Origin: Prevotella sp.
Lineage (GTDB): Bacteria > Bacteroidota > Bacteroidia > Bacteroidales > Bacteroidaceae
Assembly (NCBI GenBank): GCA_016285075.1
Contig: JAEEQB010000006.1
Span: 42,438-106,437, forward strand
Length of the DNA stretch: 64,000 bases
Direction of reading: 5' to 3'
Positions 28,584-38,505 of this stretch are shown one piece after another. The notes beneath the pieces were generated by a model that did no database searches, was not told where the DNA came from, and worked only from the letters and a program-made list of their open reading frames with translations. Positions within the stretch are counted from its first letter, which is position 1. Each line of letters begins with the position of its first letter. The position numbers and the translations under genes are program-made.

Positions 28584-29318
28584 ATGAAAAGACTAACTCT
28601 TCTGAACTGGATGTTTGGTCTCTGTGCCCTCATCCTCTTTAGCGCATGCGGTTCTGGGTCGGACGATCCTGAGCCGGAGCCACCTACACCAACCCCGACC
28701 CCGACACCTACACCCACTCCCACTCCAGAGATGAGTGTATCGCAGACGTCATTCAGTTTCAGTGCCGACGGAGGCAATAACACTTTTAACGTCACAGGTA
28801 ATGTAGGTTGGACTGTTCAGAGCAGTGCCGGTTGGTGCAGCGTCAGCCCTACAACGGGCGAGCAGTCTGGTTCCGTCACAATACAGACCACTGCCAACAT
28901 GGAGATTACTCCCCGTTCCTGTACCATCACTGTGAAAAGTCTAACTGGCAATCTGACAAAGGAAATAGCCGTAACACAGGAGGCCCACGTGTTTACGCTC
29001 AATGTTGTCACAACTGAGCTGAACCTTGAGGCAGCTGCCTCTATTCAGCACATAGCCGTAGAGGGCGACGATCCCTTCGAGGCCACTTCGTCAGAGCCGG
29101 ACTGGTGCACCATTCAGGCTGCAGCAGACGGATTCCAAGGATTCGATGTGAACATCCTTGACAACGAGACAGGAACCGTCCGTACAGCTACCATTACAAT
29201 AAAAGGTAAGAATACTGGTAAGAGTTTCGACATCAGTGTAACACAAAAGGCTAAGAGTGTTATTGACCGTGCGGAATACGACCCTGATGCCCCCCTTCCC
29301 AATAAGAGTAACAACTAA
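28584..29318 (+). CDS. BACON-domain lipoprotein with Pro-Thr linker
   Basis: Surface or periplasmic lipoprotein, 244 residues. Lipobox LFSAC at about 18-22, then an acidic Pro/Glu stretch and a PT dipeptide tract of about 16 residues coded by a hexamer-like repeat (28682-28730). A BACON domain (about 52-135) shows the typical GWTVQSSAGWCSVSPTTGEQ and TCTIT-like strand; a second divergent one follows (about 137-225) with PDWCTIQAAADG. BACON domains are thought to bind glycans or proteins in Bacteroidetes. First gene of a probable operon to 36960. Confidence 0.8.
   Translation: MKRLTLLNWMFGLCALILFSACGSGSDDPEPEPPTPTPTPTPTPTPTPEMSVSQTSFSFSADGGNNTFNVTGNVGWTVQSSAGWCSVSPTTGEQSGSVTIQTTANMEITPRSCTITVKSLTGNLTKEIAVTQEAHVFTLNVVTTELNLEAAASIQHIAVEGDDPFEATSSEPDWCTIQAAADGFQGFDVNILDNETGTVRTATITIKGKNTGKSFDISVTQKAKSVIDRAEYDPDAPLPNKSNN
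28682..28730 (+). repeat. Short-period tract coding for a PT linker
   Basis: Imperfect repeats of CCNACN (6 bases) encode seven or eight Pro-Thr pairs. A change in unit number would keep the frame, so linker length can vary between strains. Confidence 0.75.
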
Positions 29319-29332
29319 AAGCCCTAAAGACT

Positions 29333-30145
29333 ATGAAAATGAGTACCCTTATATATAAAATAGGTATAGGTATCATAGCTGTCTTATGTCTGACAGCCTG
29401 TAGCAGCGATGATAGCGATATGGACGTGTCTGTCGTCCAGAAACAGTTTTCCTATACAATGCATTTGGACGACAATGGTGTCTTCAGCACTATCACCACC
29501 CGTGGCACCGCCTCATGGACGGACAACAGCATCATATATTTACGTTTCCTGACTGAGGACAACGAGATTACAGGAAAAGCTGTCTACAGCAGCGAAACTG
29601 ACACATGGACAGTTACTACAGATGCAGAGCTCATCCTCTCAGAAGAAGAGAACAGTCTCACTGCCTACTATTTCGAAGGTAGTCAGAGCATCAATGAAGA
29701 AGAGCCTGATGTGGTGCAACTTACCCCACAGACAGGCATATACACTTCCGAGGGAAACTATACACATCCCTCAGAGACAGATATTTATGTCAAAACTAAG
29801 TTGCAACCTTTGTATTGGCGTATGTGCTTCCGTGGGGAAGAAGGTCAGACTGTCACCCTCGAAGCCGACAAGAACGACATCTATTACGCCATGAGGTATT
29901 ATCTGGAGTACGGCGACATTGAACCTGACATATGTGACCTCACCCTGACCGTTGGCAACAGTGGCTATACACCTTATTTCTACGGATGGCTTGCCAACAT
30001 GGACGAGAACGTACTCTGTGTCACCACTGATGCCGAATACATACGCATCATCAACTACGAAGACCTGAATTCCGGCAACAGTTTCTACTGCCAGTTACCC
30101 ACAGCTGAAAACTACGAGGCTGAGGGTTGGCAATTGGCAGAATGA
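29333..30145 (+). CDS. Lipoprotein of unknown function
   Basis: 270 residues. ATG at 29333; a second in-frame ATG at 29339 gives MSTLIYKIGIGIIAVLCLTAC. The lipobox LTAC is followed by SSDDSD, an acidic +2 region like that of surface-exposed Bacteroidetes lipoproteins. The rest is beta-rich with many Tyr and Glu: TTRGTASWTDNSIIYLRFLT and YFYGWLANMDENVLCV. It recalls fimbrillin-like (Mfa-type) proteins only vaguely and I do not assign it. Lies 14 bases after the BACON lipoprotein and 70 before the large one. Confidence 0.7.
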   Translation: MKMSTLIYKIGIGIIAVLCLTACSSDDSDMDVSVVQKQFSYTMHLDDNGVFSTITTRGTASWTDNSIIYLRFLTEDNEITGKAVYSSETDTWTVTTDAELILSEEENSLTAYYFEGSQSINEEEPDVVQLTPQTGIYTSEGNYTHPSETDIYVKTKLQPLYWRMCFRGEEGQTVTLEADKNDIYYAMRYYLEYGDIEPDICDLTLTVGNSGYTPYFYGWLANMDENVLCVTTDAEYIRIINYEDLNSGNSFYCQLPTAENYEAEGWQLAE

Positions 30146-30215
30146 AGGAGGCATTATCGGGTATTGAAAGATTATTAACTATCAATAATACAGAAACCTA
30201 AAAAGCTATTTGAGT

Positions 30216-33200
30216 ATGAAAAGAGTATTTTTGAAATGGACTACCGCCATCTGTTGTCTGTTGCTATGGACAGCATGCTCTGGCGACTCCAAGGATCCAG
30301 ACGTAGAACTGAGTGTAACACCCACAACGGTAACACTGGATGACAACAATGAAGGAATCATCTATGTGGCTTCCAACACCAACTGGACCGTTACTGCCAG
30401 TGACTCCTGGGTGTCGGTCAATCCCAGAAGCGGCAAAGGAGATGAAGAGCTCAGCGTCCGCGCAACCAGCGACAACACGGAAGAAAGTACTCGTACGGCT
30501 ACCATCACCATCAGCGACAAAGGTGATAAGATAAGCCGTGTGGTAACCATCAAACAGAAAGCAAAGCCTGCTGCCGCATCCGATTTAAGACTGTCTGTCT
30601 CACTGTTAGAATTCGATGCAGAAGGAAGTCCAAAAAACATCAGCATTACATCGAACACTCCTTGGACTGTTGCTGACAAGCCCGATTGGATTTCCATCAG
30701 CCGTTCCTATGGTGAGGGCAGCAGCGACCTGATTGTCTCGGCTACAGAGAACACATCCTCTTCATCACGTGAAGGAACCATTAAGTTTGAGACCACCAAC
30801 GGCAAGACTTCGGCATTGGTAAAGGTTACTCAGGCTGCAAACACGTCATCAACACTTACTGTCACCCCTGCTTCCATAGAGTTCACCTCGGGAGCCAGCC
30901 AGAGTTTCATCAACATCAAGTCGAACACCCAGTGGATCATCGACCAAAAACCTGAATGGATTTCATGCGAAATGAACGGTGCCGGCGACAATGTCCTTGC
31001 TGTCAAAGCTTCAGAAAACACCTCCACTCAATCACGTGAAGGTACCATCAGAATCAAGACACTTGACGGGAAAGCAACAGCCGAAATAAAAGTTACACAG
31101 GCTGCAGCTGCCGGAACAGAGGCCTCGCTCAAGGTCAGTCCCACCATGTTAGAGTTCATCTCTGGGGGAGGTATCAAGACCATCACCCTGACTTCTTCCA
31201 CAAAATGGCGCGTCGTAGACAAGCCTGAATGGATTACATGTAACTCCTATGGCGAAGGTGATGGCGAGCTGTCCATCACGGCAGCAGCGAACACTACTTC
31301 TGAGAAACGCTATGGTACCATCAAGATTGAGACTAACGATGGCAAGGCCACCGCAACAGTCAGCGTATCCCAGGAAGCAGCAAGTGCAAACCTTGAAGTG
31401 TCAGAGACACAGATGACCTTCAGTGCCGGTTCGTCCAGTGGACGTTCGTTCAGGATCTACTCCAATCAGAAATGGACCGTCACTGACGATGCCTTTTGGC
31501 TTAACTGCACACCATCAGAAGGTTCTGGCGACCAAACCATCTCTGTCAGCGTAACAGAGAACAATGATGCACAGGACCGTTCAGCCACCATCACTGTCAA
31601 GTCCGGCAATCTTGTCAAGTACATCCAGGTGAAGCAAGAGGCTGCCTCCCAGTCTGGTACCCTTACCCTAACGGTAGAAACAACCACCATGAGTTTCGAT
31701 GCTGACCAGTCTGAACCGAAGTCCCAGACTTTCAACATCAGGTCGAACACAGCATGGACCATCGTCTCAGATGCCACCTGGCTCACCTTCTCCACCACCA
31801 AAGGTGAAGGCGACCAGACCATCACTGTGACGGCTGACAACTACACGGAGACCAGCCGCAGCCGTACAGCTGCTATTACTATCAAGTCCGACAAGGATAG
31901 CAATCTCAAACAGACTATCATGGTCACCCAAAATGCAGCCACTTTCAATCCTTCCTTCAGCCTCAGCGAGAGTAGTTTCTCTTTCGACGAGAAGGGGGGC
32001 CAAAAGACTTTCATTGTTGATTCCAACATGAAGTGGACGGTCAGCAGCAACCAGTCATGGGCCAGCTGTTCACCTGCCACTGGCGAGAACAAAGGCTACG
32101 TCACCGTCACGGTGGCACCCAATACTGATAGCAGCACACGCAGTGCCACTATCACCGTCAAGGCAAGCAACGGAGACACCCGCCAAATCAGCATCACGCA
32201 AACAGGCTCCACGCCTGAGACACTGACACTGGTAGTAGAGACAACTACCATGACCTTCAATGCTGATCAGGACTATCCCAACGAGCAGCCACAGACCTTC
32301 AGAGTCAGGTCGAATACCTCATGGAGCATCACTACCAGTGAGTCGTGGCTCAGCGTGTCACCCACCAAGGGACAAAACAATGAGGACATCAAAGTTGTGG
32401 CAACCACCTATCGTGACAGCAGCCGCGACCGTCAGGCCATCATTACCATCACCGCCGACAAGAATAGCAGTCTGAAACGCACCATCGCAATCACCCAGAA
32501 GGCTGCCATCTTCAATACAGAGTTCAAACTCAGTGAGACCAGCCTGTCGTTCGGCAGTGCAGGAGGCAGTCAGACGTTTGTCATCGACTCTAACATCAAG
32601 TGGACGGTCAGTGCAGACAAAGACTGGTTCAGGGTGACACCACCCTCTGGTGAAGGCAAGGGCTCCATCAACGTACAGGCCGATCGTAACACCAGCACCA
32701 CGTCACGCGAAGGTACTGTCACCGTCAAGGCTGAGAACGGAGCTGTTGCTCAGGTGAAGATCACCCAACAGGGTTCATCAGGTTCTGTGAAAGTAACACC
32801 AGGAACACTTGACTTCGGCGACAAGAGCGATACACGTCAAATCGTAATTACTGCCAGCGACAATTGGGAAATCAGCACCAATGTTGACTGGATTTCCTTC
32901 CGTCCCCAGACCAGTGGCGGGAAGGGCACATATACCATCTCCGTAACCACTGCTACCAATACTGCCACCACGCCACGCAATGCCACTATAACCATCAAAT
33001 CCGGCGGCGAGACTGCACAAGTGGCAGTCACCCAGCAAGGATGGGAACTTAAGCTGGAAGTGAGTCCGCAGATCATCTCATTCAATGGTGCTGGAGGCAG
33101 TGAGAACTTCAACATCAATTCGAACACCCAGTGGAGAATTGAAAAGCCTGACGATTGGCTCACCTGCTCGGCCTATGATGGAACTGGTGACAAGACTATC

Positions 33201-34067
33201 ACACTGACAGCCTCGCCCAACACCAGCACTAACAGCCGAACATCCAAGATACGCGTAACCTGGAGCGGCAACACTCGCGAAATCACTATCACACAGACTG
33301 GTGCATCACCCGATCCTACTGATGCCACCTTCACTGTCAACGGTGTAACCTTCAAAATGATAGCCGTGAAGGGTGGCACCTTCCTCATGGGAGCTCAGAG
33401 AAACAATAAGAATGGCGACAACTATGATCCTGACGCAGACATGTCACTATACAAGGAAGACCCTGTCCATAGTGTGACCCTCACAGGTTTCTGCATCGGA
33501 GAGACAGAGGTGACACAGGAACTATGGAAGGCTGTCATGGGAACCAATCCTTCTCATTTCCAAGGAAACAAAAAACCTGTGGAATACATTACTCATAATG
33601 AGTGTCAGACGTTTATCCAGAAGCTCAACCAGCTGACAGGTAAGAATTTCCGTCTGCCCACAGAAGCTGAATGGGAGTTTGCAGCACGAGGCGGTACCAA
33701 GACAAAGCACTACAAATGGGCCGGTACCTCGTCTGCCACTAATGTGAAAGACTTTGTATGGTATGCCGGAGGCTCCACACCAGGATATGCTAATGGAACC
33801 ACTCATGATGTGAAAACCAAGAAGCCTAACGAGTTAGGACTCTACGACATGTGTGGAAATGTCAACGAGTGGTGTGCCGACTGGTACGACCCGGATTACT
33901 ACCGCGTATCATCTAAGAACGACCCGAAGGGTCCTACCATGGGTAGCAACCGTGTAATCCGTGGTGGTTCTTGGAACAGCAATGCAAAATTCTGCCGAGT
34001 CTCCAATCGTAACGGAAAAGAAGATCACTTTAGAGGTGAAGAAATCGGACTTCGTTTGGCACTTTAA
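30216..34067 (+). CDS. Large lipoprotein: 11 BACON-like repeats plus C-terminal FGE-type domain
   Basis: 1283 residues from the ATG at 30216; the frame also offers a TTG two codons earlier. Lipobox LWTAC at about 18-22, then about 11 tandem BACON-like domains of 85-95 residues. Each has an N/S-x-x-W strand (SNTNWTV, SNTPWTV, SNTQWII), a W-I/L-S strand, and ends I-x-V-T/K-Q (VTIKQKA, VTQAA, ITQTG). From about residue 1047 comes a formylglycine-generating-enzyme/sulfatase-modifying fold: GGTFLMGAQ, ETEVTQELWKAVMG, LPTEAEWEFAARGG, CGNVNEWCADWYD, RGGSWNSNAKFCR. Only one of the two active-site cysteines of true FGE is visible, so it probably works as a binding module, as in GldK or PvdO relatives. 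The TonB receptor gene starts inside its 3' end. Confidence 0.85.
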   Translation: MKRVFLKWTTAICCLLLWTACSGDSKDPDVELSVTPTTVTLDDNNEGIIYVASNTNWTVTASDSWVSVNPRSGKGDEELSVRATSDNTEESTRTATITISDKGDKISRVVTIKQKAKPAAASDLRLSVSLLEFDAEGSPKNISITSNTPWTVADKPDWISISRSYGEGSSDLIVSATENTSSSSREGTIKFETTNGKTSALVKVTQAANTSSTLTVTPASIEFTSGASQSFINIKSNTQWIIDQKPEWISCEMNGAGDNVLAVKASENTSTQSREGTIRIKTLDGKATAEIKVTQAAAAGTEASLKVSPTMLEFISGGGIKTITLTSSTKWRVVDKPEWITCNSYGEGDGELSITAAANTTSEKRYGTIKIETNDGKATATVSVSQEAASANLEVSETQMTFSAGSSSGRSFRIYSNQKWTVTDDAFWLNCTPSEGSGDQTISVSVTENNDAQDRSATITVKSGNLVKYIQVKQEAASQSGTLTLTVETTTMSFDADQSEPKSQTFNIRSNTAWTIVSDATWLTFSTTKGEGDQTITVTADNYTETSRSRTAAITIKSDKDSNLKQTIMVTQNAATFNPSFSLSESSFSFDEKGGQKTFIVDSNMKWTVSSNQSWASCSPATGENKGYVTVTVAPNTDSSTRSATITVKASNGDTRQISITQTGSTPETLTLVVETTTMTFNADQDYPNEQPQTFRVRSNTSWSITTSESWLSVSPTKGQNNEDIKVVATTYRDSSRDRQAIITITADKNSSLKRTIAITQKAAIFNTEFKLSETSLSFGSAGGSQTFVIDSNIKWTVSADKDWFRVTPPSGEGKGSINVQADRNTSTTSREGTVTVKAENGAVAQVKITQQGSSGSVKVTPGTLDFGDKSDTRQIVITASDNWEISTNVDWISFRPQTSGGKGTYTISVTTATNTATTPRNATITIKSGGETAQVAVTQQGWELKLEVSPQIISFNGAGGSENFNINSNTQWRIEKPDDWLTCSAYDGTGDKTITLTASPNTSTNSRTSKIRVTWSGNTREITITQTGASPDPTDATFTVNGVTFKMIAVKGGTFLMGAQRNNKNGDNYDPDADMSLYKEDPVHSVTLTGFCIGETEVTQELWKAVMGTNPSHFQGNKKPVEYITHNECQTFIQKLNQLTGKNFRLPTEAEWEFAARGGTKTKHYKWAGTSSATNVKDFVWYAGGSTPGYANGTTHDVKTKKPNELGLYDMCGNVNEWCADWYDPDYYRVSSKNDPKGPTMGSNRVIRGGSWNSNAKFCRVSNRNGKEDHFRGEEIGLRLAL

Positions 34068-36132
34068 GCTTTGCGCCTTGCTAATGACGGTTCAGCCGTC
34101 ATTAGCACAGACGGCGCAGGACTCCACCCTACGTCAGCAGACGCTACGTGAGGTGGTGGTGAGTGCTAGTGGAGCCCAACAACGCCTCAATCAGGTACAG
34201 GTGGGCAGCGAGCAGCTCCAGCTAAAAGAACTGAGTGGCCTGCCACACATCTTCGGACAAGCCGACATCATGCGCTCTATACAGCTGTTGCCTGGTGTCA
34301 AGCCTGAGAGTGAAGCATCTACCGGTTTCCAGGTGCGAGGCGGAACGGCAGCACAGAACCAGATTCTTTTCGACGATGCTCCCGTCTACAATGTTGGCCA
34401 TTTGGCGGGGCTTTTCTCTGCCTTCAACGATGATGCACTGGCTACAGCAACCCTCTATAAAGGACTCATCCCCGCGCAGTATGGAGGAGCCTCGTCTGCT
34501 GTACTCGACCTGACAGCGCGTACCGGAAACCGTACTCATTGGCATGGGACAGGCACCATCGGACTGTTGGCAGCAGAAGGCTCTCTGGAAGGCCCGCTGC
34601 TGAAAGACAAAGCAGCCATCCTCGTGGCAGCCCGCCGTTCCTACATGGACCTGTTTCTCAAACCTACGAAGGAATACAAGAACAACACCCTTTACTTCTA
34701 CGACTTCAATGTAAAGCTGGACTACCAGCTGACACCACGCGACCAACTGTTCCTTACCTTCTTCACCGGACGAGACTGTACTGGTCTGGAGGAAATGGTC
34801 GACCTGAAGTGGCAGAACCTGACAACCAGTCTGAAGTGGCTTCACCGCCTGCGTAACGAGGATTATGCACAAACCACATTGCTCTACTCTGGCTATGACA
34901 CCGACAATGCCTTCGATATCTTTGATACCAATATCAGTTACACAGGACATATCAGGCAAGGCGGGCTGCGTCATGAGACCATCCTGCACCTGGGACGTCA
35001 CACGCTGAATACGGGCCTTCAGTCCATGCTCTTCAGTGTGAAGTCGGCAGAGTGGCAACAGGTAAGCCTCCATGAGAAAGAGGTGCGCCGCGCCTGGGAG
35101 AACAATGTGTGGATAAACGACGTACTGAGCTTAGGCCGGCAGACAACCGTCTCTGCCGGTATTCGTCTGAACATCTTCTCGCCTATGGGTGGCGGATCGC
35201 CCTACTACGACCTGGACGAAGAGGGGGAAATCATCCGCCTGTTCCGCTATGACAAATGGGAGGCCGTCAAGACCTACCTCCGCATTGAACCACGACTCAG
35301 CGTGAACATCCCCATGACAAAGCTGTTGAGTGTGAAGATGGGCTATAGCCGCACCTCACAGAACATCCACGCCCTAAGGAATCAGGACACTTCTACACCA
35401 TTTGACCGCTATACCCTTACGAGCAACCTGGTGAAACCTCAGGTGGCCGACCAGATAAGTGCTGGCATATTCGCCATGAGTCCTAATCAGGATTACGATG
35501 CCTCATTGGAAGCCTACTATAGGAAGGTGGACCAAGTAGTGGACTTCCGTGATGGCAAGAGCTTCAGCTCAGAGATTGAGATAGAACGCCTCATACTACC
35601 TGGCCGCGGCCGCAGCTATGGTGCAGAGCTGTGTTTCAGAAAGAACACGGGACGGTTGACAGGATGGCTGGCCTATACCCTTGCATGGTCAGAGACCAAG
35701 ATTCCCGGCATCAACGGCGGACGATGGTACAAAGCCAACAATGACCGGCGTCACGACATTGACATCGTTGGGTCTTATCGGCTGAACCAGCACTGGACAC
35801 TCAATGCCACATGGGTGTACTACTCTGGTCAGGCATTTACTGCACCCAGCGGAAAGTACGAGATAGAGGACAACTGGATTTACTATTATTCAGAACGGAA
35901 CGGCTACCGTACCCCTTCCACACATCGGTTGGACATAGGAGCCACGTTCTCAAAGCAGACGCCCAAGACCCATACTACCCGGCAGTGGTCTTTCGGTATC
36001 TACAACCTGTACAATCGTCATAACCCATACCTCATCAACTTTGAGGACTCTGAGGACGGTGCCCACACCAAGGCTATGCAATACTCGCTTTTCGGAATCG
36101 TACCCTCTGTGGCTTATACGGTAAAGTGGTGA
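34036..36132 (+). CDS. TonB-dependent outer-membrane receptor without CarboxypepD domain
   Basis: 22-stranded importer, 698 residues. No ATG yields a signal peptide; the GTG at 34036 does (KKSDFVWHFKLCALLMTVQP, cleavage after SLA), so the gene would overlap the large lipoprotein by 32 bases. The plug domain (about 35-155) has LREVVVSASGAQQRLNQV, DIMRSIQLLPGVKPE, GFQVRGGTAAQNQILFDDAP and GGASSAVLDL. The barrel follows to a C-terminal aromatic end (AYTVKW). The N-terminal carboxypeptidase-like regulatory domain common in SusC-type proteins is absent. A DUF4249 lipoprotein follows by 30 bases, the usual partner of this receptor type. Confidence 0.88.
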   Translation: MKKSDFVWHFKLCALLMTVQPSLAQTAQDSTLRQQTLREVVVSASGAQQRLNQVQVGSEQLQLKELSGLPHIFGQADIMRSIQLLPGVKPESEASTGFQVRGGTAAQNQILFDDAPVYNVGHLAGLFSAFNDDALATATLYKGLIPAQYGGASSAVLDLTARTGNRTHWHGTGTIGLLAAEGSLEGPLLKDKAAILVAARRSYMDLFLKPTKEYKNNTLYFYDFNVKLDYQLTPRDQLFLTFFTGRDCTGLEEMVDLKWQNLTTSLKWLHRLRNEDYAQTTLLYSGYDTDNAFDIFDTNISYTGHIRQGGLRHETILHLGRHTLNTGLQSMLFSVKSAEWQQVSLHEKEVRRAWENNVWINDVLSLGRQTTVSAGIRLNIFSPMGGGSPYYDLDEEGEIIRLFRYDKWEAVKTYLRIEPRLSVNIPMTKLLSVKMGYSRTSQNIHALRNQDTSTPFDRYTLTSNLVKPQVADQISAGIFAMSPNQDYDASLEAYYRKVDQVVDFRDGKSFSSEIEIERLILPGRGRSYGAELCFRKNTGRLTGWLAYTLAWSETKIPGINGGRWYKANNDRRHDIDIVGSYRLNQHWTLNATWVYYSGQAFTAPSGKYEIEDNWIYYYSERNGYRTPSTHRLDIGATFSKQTPKTHTTRQWSFGIYNLYNRHNPYLINFEDSEDGAHTKAMQYSLFGIVPSVAYTVKW

Positions 36133-36162
36133 ATGTAGAATGAGGCAAGTGAGAGATAAGAA

Positions 36163-36960
36163 ATGAGAAGAATTATTAAGTTATTATTGATTACCACCAC
36201 TCTGGTTTCCTGTGAGAAGGAAATCGACATTGACTATCATGAGGCTACACCACAGTATGTTGTGGAAGCATCCCTTACTAATAGTCTTGCCACTGTCCGC
36301 GTCACTCAGACGGTACCTATGAAGGGCAGTCAGTCGTCCGACCGTGTTGTGGAGAATGCCACCGTTGTCATTTCCTCTGGCGACAGTGTACGCCAAACTG
36401 CCCGTTACTCCTCTAACGGCAATTACATCTATCCTCTCAAGGCTTATCCAGGCACTCTCTATCAGGTAGATATTGATGTAGATGGCCATCATTTCTCCTC
36501 TTCTTCCATTCTCCAGCCACAGCCAAAGGTCAACAAGTTCCGTTTTGTATGGAAGAAGATGATGTCGACAAGAATCCTCTTTGCCGACCTGACCATCCAG
36601 GACTTCCCCGGTCAGCAGAACTACTATTTTATCCATATGTACCGCAACAATATCGGTTACCGTTGGACGATAACACGCGACACCAGCAACCCCGGCAAGG
36701 AGCTGCAACAACTATTAGGCTGTATTCACGAGGATTTCAGCGATGACGAAGATGCTCTCCACAACGGCGATAAAATACGCATCGAGGTACGGGCCATCGA
36801 CCGTGCCTCCTACGACTACCTGTTCTCGCTGTCACAGGCAGCCAATAACGGAAGTAACCCAGTAGCCAACTTCACGGGTGGCTGCCTGGGTTACTTCTCG
36901 GCCTATATCCCCTATACCATCAACGCCACTTATCAAGAGGACGAGACAGAGGAGGAATAA
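36163..36960 (+). CDS. DUF4249-family lipoprotein
   Basis: Partner lipoprotein of the TonB-dependent receptor, probably outer-membrane. 265 residues, lipobox TTLVSC at about 12-17 followed by EKEIDID. The family's opening PQYVVEASLTNSLATVRVTQT is present, with a Ig-like/transthyretin-like start and a beta-rich body (YYFIHMYRNN, GGCLGYFSAYIPY). DUF4249 proteins regularly follow receptors like the one upstream, and a role in ligand capture is inferred from that. Last gene of the plus-strand cluster; it converges with the small lipoprotein at 36981. Confidence 0.85.
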   Translation: MRRIIKLLLITTTLVSCEKEIDIDYHEATPQYVVEASLTNSLATVRVTQTVPMKGSQSSDRVVENATVVISSGDSVRQTARYSSNGNYIYPLKAYPGTLYQVDIDVDGHHFSSSSILQPQPKVNKFRFVWKKMMSTRILFADLTIQDFPGQQNYYFIHMYRNNIGYRWTITRDTSNPGKELQQLLGCIHEDFSDDEDALHNGDKIRIEVRAIDRASYDYLFSLSQAANNGSNPVANFTGGCLGYFSAYIPYTINATYQEDETEEE

Positions 36961-36980
36961 AGGTTAGGCTGTGGCTGCTT

Positions 36981-37424
36981 TTACTTCTTCTTAACCTTCA
37001 CATGTGCAACAATGTCGCTGTCAGGATGGCGATAAGTTATCTGCATGGTGGTTTCCGTGAATGAAATTATTTCACACAGCACCTTGCGATCTGCGCCTTG
37101 CACGTTGTTATACTCTAATCGAAGATAAGCCTCTCCTGCCTCGTATATGCCGCTGTCAGGGCTTTCTGCTGTCTGCTGACCAGGAGCCAGTCCGTAGTAG
37201 ACTGTAAACGTTTGGTCCTTACGGAACTCAAAATGGTCAATATAGACCGTGTATTCCGTGTCAGGGTCACCCAAAACCTCATAGCTGTCCACCACCCAGG
37301 TTCCTACAATCAGTTCTGGCACACTCAGATTGTCGTCCTTGCTACAGGAAGAGAACAGTATCAGGAAAGAAAACAGGCAAAGGGGTAGCAACCTCTTTGC
37401 CTGCATAGTCAGTTGTCTTTTCAT
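36981..37424 (-). CDS. Small lipocalin-like lipoprotein
   Basis: 147 residues. Lipobox FSSC near residue 27, followed by SKDDN. The mature part begins [14 protein letters not shown], the G-T-W signature of lipocalin-like lipoproteins in this phylum, and ends in beta strands [11 protein letters not shown] and VAHVKVKKK. An ATG seven codons in (MQAKRLL) is a possible start. The ATG at 37424 overlaps the asd stop in an ATGA arrangement, so translation is probably coupled to asd. Ligand unknown. Confidence 0.75.
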   Translation of the reverse strand: MKRQLTMQAKRLLPLCLFSFLILFSSCSKDDNLSVPELIVGTWVVDSYEVLGDPDTEYTVYIDHFEFRKDQTFTVYYGLAPGQQTAESPDSGIYEAGEAYLRLEYNNVQGADRKVLCEIISFTETTMQITYRHPDSDIVAHVKVKKK

Positions 37425-38437
37425 TTCTTCAAGCCATTAACCTTAATCAGGTACTCGCCTATCTGCACGGCATTCAGGGCAGCACCCTTGCGAATCTGGT
37501 CGCCAGAGAGCCAGAAGGTGAGACCGTTGTCGTCAGACAAGTCCTTGCGTACACGGCCTACATACACATCATCTTTTCCTGCCGTATCAAGCGGCATGGG
37601 ATAGGTCAGTGTGGTGGGATCGTCCACCAGTGTGCAGCCAGGAGCCTGAGCAATGGCTTGCTGGGCCTCTTCCACACTGATGGGACGCTCTGTCTCTATC
37701 CACACACTCTCAGAGTGGCTTCTGAGCGAGCTCACGCGTACACACATGGCCGAACACTTGGCATCGGTATGCATAATCTTGCGTGTCTCGTTGAACATCT
37801 TCATCTCTTCCTTTGTATATCCGTTGGGCTGGAAGACATCAATCTGGGGAATCACATTGTAAGCCAACTGATGAGGGAACTTCTTGATCGTCTTCACCTC
37901 ACCCGTCTCCACAATCTCCTTATACTGCTGCTGGAGTTCCTGCATGGCAGCGGCACCGGCACCAGAGGCACTCTGGTAACTAGCCACATGGATACGCTTG
38001 ATATGGCTCAGTTTCTCTAACGGTTGCAAAACTACAACCATCATAATGGTGGTACAGTTAGGATTGGCTATGATGCCACGAGGACGGTTCAATGCATCCT
38101 CGGCATTACACTCAGGCACCACCAGAGGCACGTCTTCATCCATGCGGAAGGCACTGGAGTTGTCAATCATGACGCAGCCGTACTTCGTAATGGTCTCAGC
38201 AAATTCCTTCGACGTACCTGCACCTGCGGAGGTAAAGGCAATGTCGATATCCTTGAAATCATCATTATGCTGAAGAAGTTTCACCTCTATCTCCTTGCCA
38301 CGAAAGATATACTTACGTCCAGCACTGCGCTCCGATCCAAACAGTACCAGTTCATCCATCGGAAAATTTCTCTCGTCAAGCAGTCGCAGAAATTCCTGCC
38401 CTACAGCGCCACTGGCGCCCACAATTGCTACTTTCAT
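37421..38437 (-). CDS. asd: Aspartate-semialdehyde dehydrogenase
   Basis: Reduces aspartyl phosphate to the semialdehyde with NADPH for lysine, threonine, methionine and cell-wall diaminopimelate. 338 residues from the ATG at 38437 ([20 protein letters not shown], the nucleotide-binding loop). The catalytic Cys lies in [11 protein letters not shown], the Gln in YQSASGAGA, and His in [13 protein letters not shown]. The longer upstream frame runs through the promoter. Shares an ATGA overlap with the small lipoprotein downstream. Confidence 0.96.
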   Translation of the reverse strand: MKVAIVGASGAVGQEFLRLLDERNFPMDELVLFGSERSAGRKYIFRGKEIEVKLLQHNDDFKDIDIAFTSAGAGTSKEFAETITKYGCVMIDNSSAFRMDEDVPLVVPECNAEDALNRPRGIIANPNCTTIMMVVVLQPLEKLSHIKRIHVASYQSASGAGAAAMQELQQQYKEIVETGEVKTIKKFPHQLAYNVIPQIDVFQPNGYTKEEMKMFNETRKIMHTDAKCSAMCVRVSSLRSHSESVWIETERPISVEEAQQAIAQAPGCTLVDDPTTLTYPMPLDTAGKDDVYVGRVRKDLSDDNGLTFWLSGDQIRKGAALNAVQIGEYLIKVNGLKK

Positions 38438-38473
38438 CTTGCTCGTTTTTGTATATGAATCAAAAATTTGGCT

Positions 38474-38505
38474 GCAAAGGTACGAATAAGTGAGCAAAAT
38501 GCAAA
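38474..38505 (-). promoter_or_regulatory. Promoter of asd
   Basis: Minus-strand TTTG, 19 bases, then TACCTTTGC (38474-38482). The spacer TGCTCACTTATTCG recurs almost exactly in the thiamine operon promoter. Confidence 0.75.

Noticed and set aside
31028..33163. Several antisense frames in the BACON-repeat gene
   Set aside because: They recur at the same position of each repeat and mirror its codon pattern.
30216..34067. True formylglycine-generating enzyme activating a sulfatase
   Set aside because: No sulfatase gene is nearby and the second active-site cysteine is not present at the expected place.
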